Notes under the pieces: generated by a model
Told to the model about the DNA's origin: nothing
Seen by the model: only the letters and a program-made list of their open reading frames with translations
Databases searched by the model: none
In this document: piece by piece, positions 1-10,604 of the stretch
Position numbering within the stretch: the first letter of the stretch is position 1
How the letters are laid out: every line of letters begins with the position of its first letter
Source: Nematostella vectensis
Lineage: Eukaryota > Cnidaria > Anthozoa > Actiniaria > Edwardsiidae
Reading direction: 5' to 3'
NCBI RefSeq assembly: GCF_932526225.1
Contig: NC_064041.1
Location: forward strand, 2,370,699-2,434,698
Length of the DNA stretch: 64,000 bases
Position numbers and translations under genes: made by a program

Positions 1-358
1 GTCATTAATACATTCAGGTTCGAAGTTGATTCAGAAGTCGCACTTTATAAGAAGCGTTTAATAGCTTCCGAGTAGTCAAAGTTGACTTGATGCGGAGTTT
101 CTGTTGCTAATATCAAAACACAACTGGCGCGGCCCTTCTCAGCGTGGTGCCGACCTTCATTCTGACGTGATGTAATTTATACAGACGTTAAGCTGTTTAT
201 GTACCCCTTTAATCCAACAACTAGATTCGGCACGGCGAAAGCGTGACGTATGACACGGGCGTTAGAGGTATATTTTCTGGCAATGTGGCTATGGAAAAAG
301 TTTCCCATTTACTCTGTATGTAGTATAGTTATGCAATTTCCTTCTCTCTTGTTTACAG

Positions 359-965
359 GGTTTCAAGGGTGAACCGGGTCCCCCAGGTCTACCCGGCGAG
401 CAAGGCCCCCAGGGAAAATTTGGTGGCTTGGTAAGCAACCCCCTAACCTCCTCGCAAAAAAATAAAACAATATAAATATCGACATAATATAACATGACAT
501 GCATCTAACATACATCTTCTTTGTCTATTTCAGGGTATCAAGGGCAGCGTCGTAAGTTAATTTACAGCGTCTGTTTTTAGGAATTGATTAATTTAACTTA
601 ACACATGTTTTAACGATTTTTCCTTTTGCTTTGTAGGGAGAGTTTGGCCCAAAGGTGTGACGAACTAATTTATTTCTTTTTTTTGGAATTTATCTTATTA
701 TTGTTGAACGTAATAAGGTACTTTTCTTTCTTCTAATACATTTTTTTATTTCAATTTTTAGGGCAGACGTGGACCGATGGTAAGCATACCGTTACCAAAA
801 AGATCGTCAAAACGATTATAACGAGTATTATTTTGATACAATTTTGCGTATAAATTGTACACTACAGTAATTCCTTATCGCACCAATTATCATCTAGACA
901 TCTAACTTATGCTTTATTGTGATTTCTAGGGATTGCCTGGACCCCCTGGTCCTCCTGGCCCGGCA
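359..965 (+). CDS. Gene A: last triple-helix exons, including three 18-bp micro-exons
   Basis: Five exons of 72, 18, 18, 18 and 36 bp, each starting with a complete Gly codon. Peptides are [20 protein letters not shown] followed by FGGL, then GIKGSV, GEFGPK, GRRGPM and [12 protein letters not shown]. The Pro-rich run GPPGPPGPA is the kind of stable cap usually found at the C end of a collagen helix (family knowledge). Gly-X-Y is unbroken apart from the FGGL end of the first exon. The 655 donor (gtgtga) is weaker than the others. Positions 1-358 hold intron sequence with no exon that I could see. Confidence 0.9.
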
Positions 966-3900
966 GTAAGTAAAACCAAGATAATATCGGGGAATACAAT
1001 TATAAAGACGTTAAAGCTAATTTTTGATTGAGTACAGAGGCTAGTTAGAATCTTAGAATCAAAAGGCTAAGTTTTCCAAGGCACAGAAGGCGTGCATGGA
1101 TTAATAGTTAGGTCCAGTGGAATGATGAGGCGAGGAGACCTTTTATTGCTAACAGAGGCCTGTTATATTTGTATTTTGCAAAGTACAAAAAAAAGGCCTC
1201 TGCAGCAGGGAAAGGCGAATTGTGATTAGATGTAAAATATACACATATTTCGATGAAGTAACTATAAGAAGAATGAAAATAGAACGAGGTTTGACTTGAC
1301 AATGTTGTTATTTTCGTATATATTTTTTAAACAACGGGGGCCTCAATGGAATGTTATAAACAAATAAAAGCTGTGGTTCTTCTAACCAAGCAGTGGAGGC
1401 ATTCGTAATTTTCCAGTCTTGAAGTCCATACTTATTGTACTAGATTAATGTGATAGAATGGGTGGGTAAGGAAAAGAAGGATGGTTTGGGTATTGTAGGG
1501 AACAATACTAAAAACTGGTTTGGTTTGGGAAGAAATAGGATTACAATAGGATCTTATGGACTGAAGCAAGATAACGGGTGAAGAATATTTAAAAGTGTGT
1601 AAGAGTTTGAGTGTAGGAGTGTAGGAGGAGTGTAGGAAGAGGAGTGACTGTATTGATTTCTCTATTTGATCTGGGTCGAACTGGTTTGAAATTTGATAAA
1701 GTGCCTCTTTCTTGAACTATGGTATAGGAGTTTTAACTTCTAAAAGATTGTCAAGTCTGATACATTTCTGTTTTTTACAGGCCGATAGTCTATTTAGTGG
1801 AGCAAGCTTGGTGAGTATTATTCAAATGAATTAAAAGAATTAACAGGCCACTTGCAAGTGGAAGAGTGATTATATTGTTATTAGGGAAAGCTCGAAAATA
1901 GTCCATATCCAACCGAATAAACAATAAAAACTTTCAAGGCTTATTAAATGACCTTTCAACTTTTAGATAAATACAATTTTGTGGTTTGATTGTTAACTCG
2001 CGTTAACTAATGGAAATGTATTGAAAATCTTTCGGTACATGCTGTACGTTCACTGAAACCTTGAACTTGAATAGAGCCAACAAGAACTTCCGGAATCTAA
2101 TTCATAATCGGAATCTAATTCACAAAAAAATGATTCCTTTCTATTAATTACACTTGGATGAAGTAAACAGAGATATTTTGCCATTAAAAAAATCCAAGAC
2201 ATTGATATTTTTTTTTTACTTTTCCAGGGTGGCGCAAGCCAAAATGGAGGCAGTAATGTAAGTAACAGATTATTAATGAACCAAGGAAATATTTAAGATT
2301 TTATAATGTTACTAAAACACTGTTGTTAACTATGCAGTTGGGAGATGGAGGTTTTGGCGGTGCTAGTCATGGAGGTGAAATGGCAGTAAGTTCTCCGACA
2401 GTTCTAATATATATACACTTATCTTTTAAAACCCATTGTCAGCGCGTTTTAAAAACAGCACTTGCCAATATTATCGGGTCTCGATGCTTTAAGGTAATTC
2501 CCTTGAAATAGTTCTACAACCCAGAATTTTTTAAAACTTGGCATAAACAATATTGAAGTTAAGGGCTTTCAAAAAATGTCATAAAAAACTGCGGGTACCG
2601 ACCTCGTTTTCACAACAGAGGGGCGTAGAGTTGACGCGTTTTTACTGATCTCACTAAAAGACATTGTTTTCGCCATTATTCATACGGTAAAAAGCGCCAT
2701 TTTGAAGTATTTTTACGGCTTTTAAGAGAAATAACAAAACTTCTACAACCCAACTTTTTTCTTCTTTCAATATATCATTTCTCGTATATATTTAACTATT
2801 TGAGCAAATAAAAAATGGGGGTAACCGACTTCGTTTTTCTGTCAAAGCGATTTTAAGTAAAAAACGCGCGCCTTTTGCTGTGTTTTCTTGTACAACTGTG
2901 GCGCGCGCGCACTTAACCCTTTCACTCCTGGGTACTTTTGAGCACCATTGTAAGAAAAACAGACTGAAAACAGAAACCTCCCCCCCTATTTCAAGTCCAA
3001 CACTACCAGTTAAGCTAAGCTACCGCTGACCCAAGACGGTATGCCTTGAAGTTTCCAACAGTGCACTGCGGCACCTTTTTTTTCTAGCGACGGCACTGCT
3101 ACAGCCTGTTGCTTACAACAGTTTGCTTGTAATTTGCTTAAAAATTACAGCTTTTTCACATCTGGAGAGTGCCTTAGGACATCATAAAGTCTGTTTGGGC
3201 ATAATTAATGCTGTGCTTATGGATGTTTGCACGCTGAGGTTGATTCAATGGGATTATTCCTTGTCTGAGCTTCACCAAGTGAGAAAGGAATTTTCTGGTC
3301 AATGGCCTCATACTCTCCAATGTGGGCCATCTTTGCTACCCAACCTTATTCAAAAATTGTTTTGAGGCTTATTCTGAGTTCCTTGTACCTGGAAATGTTT
3401 TGTTTGGCTTCGGGGCAAAATATAAAAAAAACTGTTATGATTCTGGGGGAGGAGATTGCTTGCCTGTCTGTCAAGGTGTTTCCAAGACTTCCATGATGCA
3501 GTGCAGGCATGCAAAATAGGCTAAACATGGTGACTCGCTTCTAATGGAGGTTCTAGCATTGATTATTGTGACTGATTGCCGTAAAATGGGACCTGACGGA
3601 GCGCAATAAAGGTATCTTTTGGTGACTTGATCTGTGTTTGCTTGTCTCTATTTGTAGTTCGGAATTTTGTGGGTTTTTTTGGTAAGAAATGTTTCTAAGT
3701 TTAAGCATTTGTTTACGAATTGGTCAGAAAGTAAGGTTGATTTTTTTACAAAAGAGTCAATTCTATTACATTGCTTAGATGCACTTTTGAAGGTCGTCTA
3801 TGCCTTGGATGAATCTATGAGTATCCGGGTCTGGTGATGTTTAGTTTGCATTTTTGACGTTTTGGAGTTGGGCCTATATTTTACAGGCGTCTCAGGGCGT

Positions 3901-6900
3901 TATGGCAATGAAAGACTTAATACCGGAAAAATTCGAACAAACAGAGCGCGCCACGATGCGCAGAAGGGGTGCGCAGTGGAATTCAAGGGAATTACCTTAA
4001 CTGATAAATCGTGCGAATATATTTTACTCTTTTATATTTTATTTTTTTATATATTAAGCTTACAAAAAATTTATACTAACTCAGTCAAAGCTGCTGAATC
4101 GCCAATTCAAAAGTGACATTCTTCGCAACTATAATGGCAAGGTTATTGGCCTTCCAATTGTATTGTTTGGAGATCTTTCAGGCACAGAATTCAGGCACAG
4201 TTTCCCTCGGCCCAGTTTCTTTCAGCCCAAAGAAACTTTTATTGTATAATCTGTATAGCAATATTGACGATTCACTGTTGCTGCTGCAGGGCAGTCTTGG
4301 CTCCGCTGGCTCCTCTGGCTCATCTGGGTCATCCACAAAAGGCAACGGAAGAAGAAAGAGGTCTATTGAGATGGAGGTGCGCAATCTTTATCTGTTCAAC
4401 CATCTTACTTTTAGGGCCTTTATAAGGGGCTGTTAATCGCCGATGCGTGAAAACATTGGTTACTAAAAACTGGAATTTATTTGAAAATCAGAAACACACA
4501 CAAACAGACGTACAGAGACTAAAACAAAAATTAAGATGACGTCTTCATTGAAACACTTCAACAGTTTTTTTATGCAGATATCAATTTGAATGTCTGCAAT
4601 CCTTTGTTCTATTTATTTATGCATTTATTTTATATTTGCTGCCACTGTGTAGAAGCATGCTATATAAAACATTTACCATAAATGTTCTAATTAAATTTCG
4701 ATGGTCCGAGGGGGGCGTTCAATAGATAGGAGGCCTTTATTAGAGAGGGGCGTTCTTTTCAAACAATAACAATATAACAAGTGGGGTTCTAGTCTCAGTC
4801 AGGATCTCGTTGAATTAAAGCCTGCGTAACCAGCGTTTCTTGACTTTAAGCAAATCTTACCCGGTAGAAAACTCGAATTAATGAAATTTGATTTTTATAC
4901 CGATATTCCTATGTCGTTTGTTTTAAGCTGGGAAGGAGAGTAAGGGTGGACGTTCATTAGATAGGGGCGTTTATTAGATCATTTATGGTCATCAGAATAG
5001 TCCAAGACCAAGCCCAAGTCCTCTCCGGAAAAAAAAACACTTAGGGGTGATTTAAACACGATCGGTAATCCAGCCTTCGCTTCTACAAGCTGAATAGTCT
5101 ATAATTATTATATTTTCTTGTGCTCAGGCCGTCCAATCCGAAGAACAGTATAAGGAAGCCATCATAGAAGCCAGCGTACTTTTCGACAAGATTGTCCTTC
5201 CGGAAGGAAAAAAAGACAGTCCAGCCCGCACGTGTCGTGAGTTGATGACGCTCCGAAAGCACCTGCCTGACGGTACGTACCCTGAGAAAAGGTCAACTAA
5301 TTATTTTATACTTGGACGAAGAATCAATATCTGCCGACGGCGACTTTACTTTTTTGAAAGTAAAGGTTTAGCTAATGTTTTCTCTGCCTGAGTATAAAAT
5401 CTAAGTATTTTTTTAAAGAATTTGTTAAACGTTTAGCACCAAAAGCGAAATCATTTTGATTTCGTCACACTGTCCTAACCGTCGCTTTGTCACATGATAA
5501 ATTGCCTAGCTTCTAGGAACTCTTTGCCAAACCTAATAAAACAAGTAATACAAGTAAAACAAATATGCAATAGGTACAAACAAGTCAGCCTGTCGAAACT
5601 TTAGATGTAATCATGTCCTTCTTACAGTATTTGAATATTCATTTTAGGAAAGTACTGGCTTGATCCAAACCAAGGCGTCATTGAAGACGCCTTCCCAGCA
5701 TTCTGCAACTTCACTGCTGGAGGGCAGACGTGCATCTTCCCCGTCAAAAAATCGGTATTTCCATAAACGTTATTAGCGCAAAAAATGACAACTGTCACAC
5801 GTAATTTAGCTGTATGACGGACTGAATGGAGTGGGGAGCACAAAGTGCATCTCCCCTTGTCTAAAAAACGGTTAACTCCTATTAAAAGAACGTTGTCACA
5901 TTTAGGCGAGCCCGATAGGACGACTCAAAATGAAAATACCCGAAGAAGTGTTCTAGCGTTTTTGAGCACTAAAATGTCCAACGCCAAGTTGTTTTTAAAT
6001 CGAACGATTAATTCTCATTACAACAAAGTTTATGTGTGGCATTTGTTACGCGTGCTTCGATTGGTCAACAACTCGAACCAGTTTGACTGGGATTTATTTG
6101 TTGAATTAAGCACAATCAATATATACTCATTTTATTTCTTTCACTAAGAAAGCATTTAAGAAACGTTGCACAAAGCCAATTTTAAAAGGGCAGCTAGCCA
6201 AGTGGAATTTGTTCTTGTGTTGCGGAATGTATGCTGAGCTTTCTGGGCCACCGTAGTTACAAGCGCTCACGCCATTTCAAACCCATCCGCTCCATCCTTG
6301 TTTGACCCAGTTTAACCGTTTTTAAAGCTGATCAAACCGGAACAGAAGTGAACGGAATATCGCTGAATATTTGATGATTTTTACACATCATCTCAGGTTT
6401 AGGCAGTGTATACTGTAAATTATTCCGGTTGGCATTTCGTCCTGTAATATCGAGGTGTCCGTAATAGCGGGTTGTCCCAAATGCGAGTATTGACTGCAGC
6501 TACTCGTACTTGTTTGGAAAAAATCATGTTTCGTGAGGGTGAATCCTTGCAAATGGTTGGTCGGTTGGAAAAAAGGATAACTATCTAGAAGCGCAAATAA
6601 AACTCACAGCAACAAATCCGAATTGAATTTCACTAATGACAGCAATAGTCAAATGGAATAGTAAAATAACGCATTTGATGTTTGTTATTAGGGTAAATGG
6701 GCGAAGACGTCCAGTGGAAAAGAACTATTCTCTGCCATAGAAACTGGATTCAAGGTATTTGGTACTTTGGTATTTTATTAAGTGGAGCAAACAATAAAAA
6801 ATGTCATTCTTCATATATCCAGCCCCACGAATGTTTTATACGATAGTCGCTTAGTAGCACCATTCTGCCAATCAGAATTGCACATTTTTACATTGCCGTT

Positions 6901-7771
6901 TACTACAGATTTCTGGATAAACTAGGTCTGACTTTGGTTATCTACCTTATATTGAAGCCCCCAAAAATATGCAAACTAAATATACACATTTTATTTAAGT
7001 TATATATGCTAACTCTTCACAAATGCATGTCTTTTTTTTACTCCCATGGCAAATAATATATATATTTTTATTTCAGTTTGTTTACGAAGCGAATCCTGTC
7101 CAATTGAAATTCTTAAGAATTCTCAGCCGATCAGCTTCACAAATCTTCACACATGATTGTCCACAAACCAAACCGTCTCTTCATCTTTTTGGCACAAACT
7201 ATAAGGAGTTCCCTAGTGATCACAAAGAGTGCCAGGTAAGACAGGATATAATACGTTTTTTCTCAGCACCGCAAAACTAGCCAGAGGGGTTGGCCTTTTG
7301 TCCTTCTTTAAACCGAAAACCTATCAATTTTTACAATACGACGCGCGCTACCGAGGCACTTTTCAGAAGTAAGTCAATAAGCACGCGAGAAACGTGCTTG
7401 ATCCTGATTGACGCGGACTTCAATAGCCATTCAGCGACGACAAATTTCTCCTAGTTGTTTCGCGCATGCTTATTTTAAAACTTGGCCACGGTAGCGCGCG
7501 TCGCACAATAAAATCAAACATACAAAAAAAAAAGTTTAACGAATTCAATCAGCCAAACTCAATCCCTCACGTCTATCTTTCCAAAGTGTACCAAGTCTTT
7601 GGGACTGTTTATGTTATACTGTTTATATCAATGTGCCTCTTAATTTCCCAGGTTGGATACCGCAACACACACACAGCAGATAAACTGGAGTTACTCCCAA
7701 TCAAAGACTTCTCAATGTCCAAGACGCACAAAGAACTTCAGTTTGATGTCGGACCTGTTTGCTTTTATTAG
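359..7771 (+). CDS. Gene A: fibrillar collagen, 3' part (helix end, Gly/Ser hinge, C-propeptide)
   Basis: Partial gene; it enters from the left edge. Fourteen exons, all with GT/AG borders: 359-430, 534-551, 637-654, 762-779, 930-965 (triple helix); 1781-1810, 2228-2257, 2338-2385, 4290-4376 (hinge); 5128-5272, 5648-5754, 6692-6754, 7077-7235, 7652-7771 (C-propeptide, stop TAG). All introns are phase 0 except the one at 5272/5648 (phase 1). The product would be a secreted procollagen chain that trimerises through its C-propeptide and is trimmed in the extracellular space. COLFI landmarks are visible: DPNQG calcium-site segment, [21 protein letters not shown] and the terminal GPVCF. The N-terminal domain lies outside the window, so the collagen clade cannot be assigned. 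The gene faces gene B tail to tail, about 2.7 kb between stop codons. Confidence 0.93.
1781..4376 (+). CDS. Gene A: Gly/Ser-rich telopeptide hinge with furin-type RRKR site
   Basis: Four exons (1781-1810, 2228-2257, 2338-2385, 4290-4376; 30, 30, 48 and 87 bp, all phase 0) encode about 65 non-helical residues between helix and C-propeptide. The composition is unusual: [36 protein letters not shown], then [20 protein letters not shown] and [14 protein letters not shown] matches a furin/proprotein-convertase consensus, so C-propeptide release here may use furin instead of, or as well as, a tolloid-type proteinase; furin processing is known for some type V-like chains. The function of the Gly/Ser stretch is not known. 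The 1.9-kb intron 2386-4289 shows nothing recognisable beyond short AT-rich and low-copy sequence. Confidence 0.85.
5128..7771 (+). CDS. Gene A: fibrillar collagen C-propeptide (COLFI domain)
   Basis: Exons 5128-5272 (145 bp), 5648-5754 (107), 6692-6754 (63), 7077-7235 (159), 7652-7771 (120 with stop). The domain directs chain selection and trimerisation. Six cysteines occur: ARTCREL (C1), AFCNF (C4), QTCIF (C5), HDCPQ (C6), KECQ (C7), PVCFY (C8). Positions of C2 (here MTLRKH) and C3 (here DPNQGV) have no Cys. In solved fibrillar C-propeptides C2 and C3 make the interchain bonds, so this chain probably trimerises without them. NFT in CNFTAGG is a possible N-glycosylation site. The segment between C6 and C8 is shorter than in vertebrate chains. 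The 107-bp exon matches in size and phase the equivalent exon of gene B. Confidence 0.93.
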
Positions 7772-7954
7772 AGAAGTAGCCCTGTTTACTAAAGCCGTAT
7801 AGATATTTTAATCCTAGATATTATGTACCATATTAAAATGCCGACTAAATTGAATTCCGCTGTGTAGAGGGAGTTTCTCGTGACCATGGAACAGTCTACA
7901 CCTGCGAACATTGCGGTGGTAGTTTGTCTTGTGAATGTAAACTATTCGTATTAT

Positions 7955-7960
7955 AATAAA
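7955..7960 (+). promoter_or_regulatory. Candidate polyadenylation signal of gene A
   Basis: AATAAA 184 bases after the TAG stop, the first canonical hexamer downstream, followed by T/G-rich sequence around 7998-8075. It would give a short 3' UTR. Position and motif only; no transcript evidence. Confidence 0.55.
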
Positions 7961-8579
7961 GAGCCTGTCCGTAGCATTTCATTGCTTAACAAGGCTAATG
8001 TTGTATGCTATGTATATTAGCATAAATTGTATGCATACATCAATATAATTGTCTCTTTAATACTCGGTATGATGTTGTGGTTTTCCATTAAGAAGATAAA
8101 GATTTGTTTGTCGTTCATCCCCCCTGAAAACCAATACTACCGCCTGTTTTTATATCACGAATAGTATTTGATGGTCCTTCAATAAGAAATGGCCCACTTC
8201 TTGGCGGGAAAGGAAAGAAAGCGCCGCTATATCCGCCATTGTTGCTAGGAAATGCGTTGAGAAATCATCTAATGCACCATATACAATCGACTTCCAATAA
8301 CTCAAATCCTCGGTAACGTAAATTTACCGAAGCAAAATTAACTCCCCTTGCGCTTTGGTTTCATACATATACCGTATCTTTTCAAACCTTCGACAGAAAA
8401 GTCCTGTTTTTCTTCCTTGGGAATACTCCAACGCCTCCCTTTCAAGGGAATTTTTATATAAAAAAATTGGTTAGAAACGTAAAAAGGTTTATTGGATCGT
8501 AGTATTTTTAAATTCTAGCGCTTGACTAAATCGTTTCGATTTATGGAAACGTTATTGACATTAACATTAGGGATCTTAA

Positions 8580-9278
8580 CCCATTGACACCTCAACCGGC
8601 CTGTACCGGCCTTGGGAAGTACCCACAACCAAACAAAATTAATAAATGCAAAAAAAAAAAAAAAAAAAAGAAAACAAAACTAGATAAGGAAACAATATAG
8701 CTCAGATTCATTGGCAAATGTCAAATTGAACACGGAAAAACAGCAGAATTGACCCTCTCAACAAAAAGCTCAAAATACCACACAAGGGAAAGAGATCAGC
8801 AAACACAGCTCAAAATACAAATAGATATCTTTATTTTGATCCTCCCGGTCCATTACATGGCCCCAAAACATAATGTCCACTCCTTGAATGCTTGTGAAAC
8901 CATCTTAGATGCCATTACGGATTGCAAAGCATTCTAAGAGTTCCGGGAAAAAAATCACGAGGAGAGGGCCAGTCAACACGCCTCCCCTCAAATCAATTCC
9001 AGGTCATACAGACCCAGAATAGCAGTGCAAACAATTTTGGAATCAATTTGGTTTCAGAAAAGACAGCATTTAGGAGAGCTGTTGTGATTCATTAAAAAAA
9101 TATTTTCTCATTTAAGAAAGCCAATCAAGAAAAAAAAAACATGAATCCCCCTTAAACTTTGAAATAGGGGCGGGGAAACAATAACAAGATTGTAAATTCA
9201 ATAGCGGCACGTGAAAATGCGCTTGTGACGCATTTCAGCAGTCTTATTAGCATGTCAATTACGCCAAATGCCATAGGG
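8580..9278. mobile_element. Possible TTAA-flanked non-autonomous DNA element (intergenic)
   Basis: TTAA at 8576-8579 is followed by CCCATTGACACC, and GCCATAGGG runs into TTAA at 9279-9282, so both ends read CCC...GGG inside a TTAA duplication, as in piggyBac-type elements. Inverted-repeat similarity beyond the first bases is weak. The inside has an A-rich run near 8651 and no convincing ORF. It lies between the two collagen genes. The rest of the intergenic stretch 7961-10454 shows nothing recognisable. Confidence 0.4.
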
Positions 9279-9892
9279 TTAACTGAACAATTCGCAATAT
9301 CCCTTTCCATAATATCTTTCATTTAGCAAAAATTATTATAGAAACAAATACAATCCAAAAAGGCGCGGTTTTGTGCCCATACCAGCTGCTAAAGAAGTGG
9401 GGTGAGGTGATCTTGTTCATTTACATTGTATTCAATTTAATGATGATAAGAAAAATCGTTTTTTTATAGCGCTTATTACAAAGTCTCTTCAAGCGCTTCA
9501 CAGACGACCGATCTGGACTACTTCACGCCGTCATGAGCGTGTATGCACTGTCCTTGGAAATGGTACCACGGGATACAACGTCCTTAGTAGTATTTTGAAG
9601 TCCCCCATTACGAGTTAAATAAAGTTCGAGAGGCCTCCTTATTCAAGATGACGATTGATTCCCAGTTTACTATCTCGCTTAAATGACGATTGTACATGGA
9701 TAGATGGAGCAGGGCTTGAACTTCAAGGACCAGGGAAAGCCTTCTACTGTACACTTTTGTTTATTATAAATTTCATTTTCTATAAAAATACGAATGTAAA
9801 TATGCGACTGTACTTATATGGCTTGATTTGGATAAATACAATGCAATGAAAAAAGTCACAAATGACGCTTAAACTAAGATATGTTCCTCAGA

Positions 9893-9898
9893 TTTATT
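9893..9898 (-). promoter_or_regulatory. Possible polyadenylation signal of gene B
   Basis: TTTATT on the + strand reads AATAAA on the minus strand, about 560 bases after the gene B stop. Another hexamer lies near 9752. AT-rich context makes chance matches likely. Confidence 0.25.
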
Positions 9899-10454
9899 GT
9901 TGGTAGATATAGTGTCACTTGCCTACATGTACAAAACATGAACACTCGCAGCCAGATACCTAGAATTGATGGGATTTTAAAGCTCCACTGGTAAATCTAA
10001 TGGTAAATTATTGTTAGAAATTATGCTCTGACCGTAGTCTTAAACGCGAGACTCATCCAAGACCAATAGGAAATCACTGATAGTTCTTCTTGGGCTAAGT
10101 AGCCTAAATTGGAATGAACATGGATCAAAGCAAATGATATATGATTTTCACTAAGATTTGCCTAGGACATAATTATTTGCAAAAAATGTTCCGAAAACCT
10201 GCATTGTAAAACACTGCAGCGAAATGTAAGAATTATTTTGCCAAGTTAAAACAAAAAGTTTACAGAGGGTAAGTACTTAGCAGCTAAAAAGGCTTGTTCT
10301 AAAGGCCTCATGCAAATGTCTCACTAAATAAATATAATTCATCTTAAGGGGGGTGGCTAGGAGTTGTATATATGTTTTCCCGAAAAGGGTAAAATAAAAG
10401 TCTTATATACTGCTCTAAACCTAGCTAAAGGTTTAAAGAACATTAATAGATCTC

Positions 10455-10604
10455 TCATAAGAAACACACGGGTTCTATTTTTACGCCGAATTCTTCTGGT
10501 GTGGTGAGACTTCTGTGATAGTATGTGAAGTCCACAATGGGTAAAGTGCGCAGTTTGGTCGTTTCAAACAACAACTCAGTCCGTCGCCATCTTCCATCGT
10601 CGTA
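10455..10604 (-). CDS. Gene B last coding exon: end of C-propeptide
   Basis: 150 bp, 49 residues plus TGA, starting [17 protein letters not shown] and ending [18 protein letters not shown] matches the LPIVD core strand of COLFI domains, and VCF is the family's near-terminal C8. The acceptor is ctacag at 10605-10610. The 351-bp intron 10605-10955 contains a 200-bp inverted-repeat element. Confidence 0.92.
   Translation of the reverse strand, partial: YDDGRWRRTELLFETTKLRTLPIVDFTYYHRSLTTPEEFGVKIEPVCFL

Noticed and set aside
2914-2950. TTAACCCTTTCACTCC as a piggyBac-like end
   Set aside because: No matching second terminus with TTAA was found in the surrounding kilobases.
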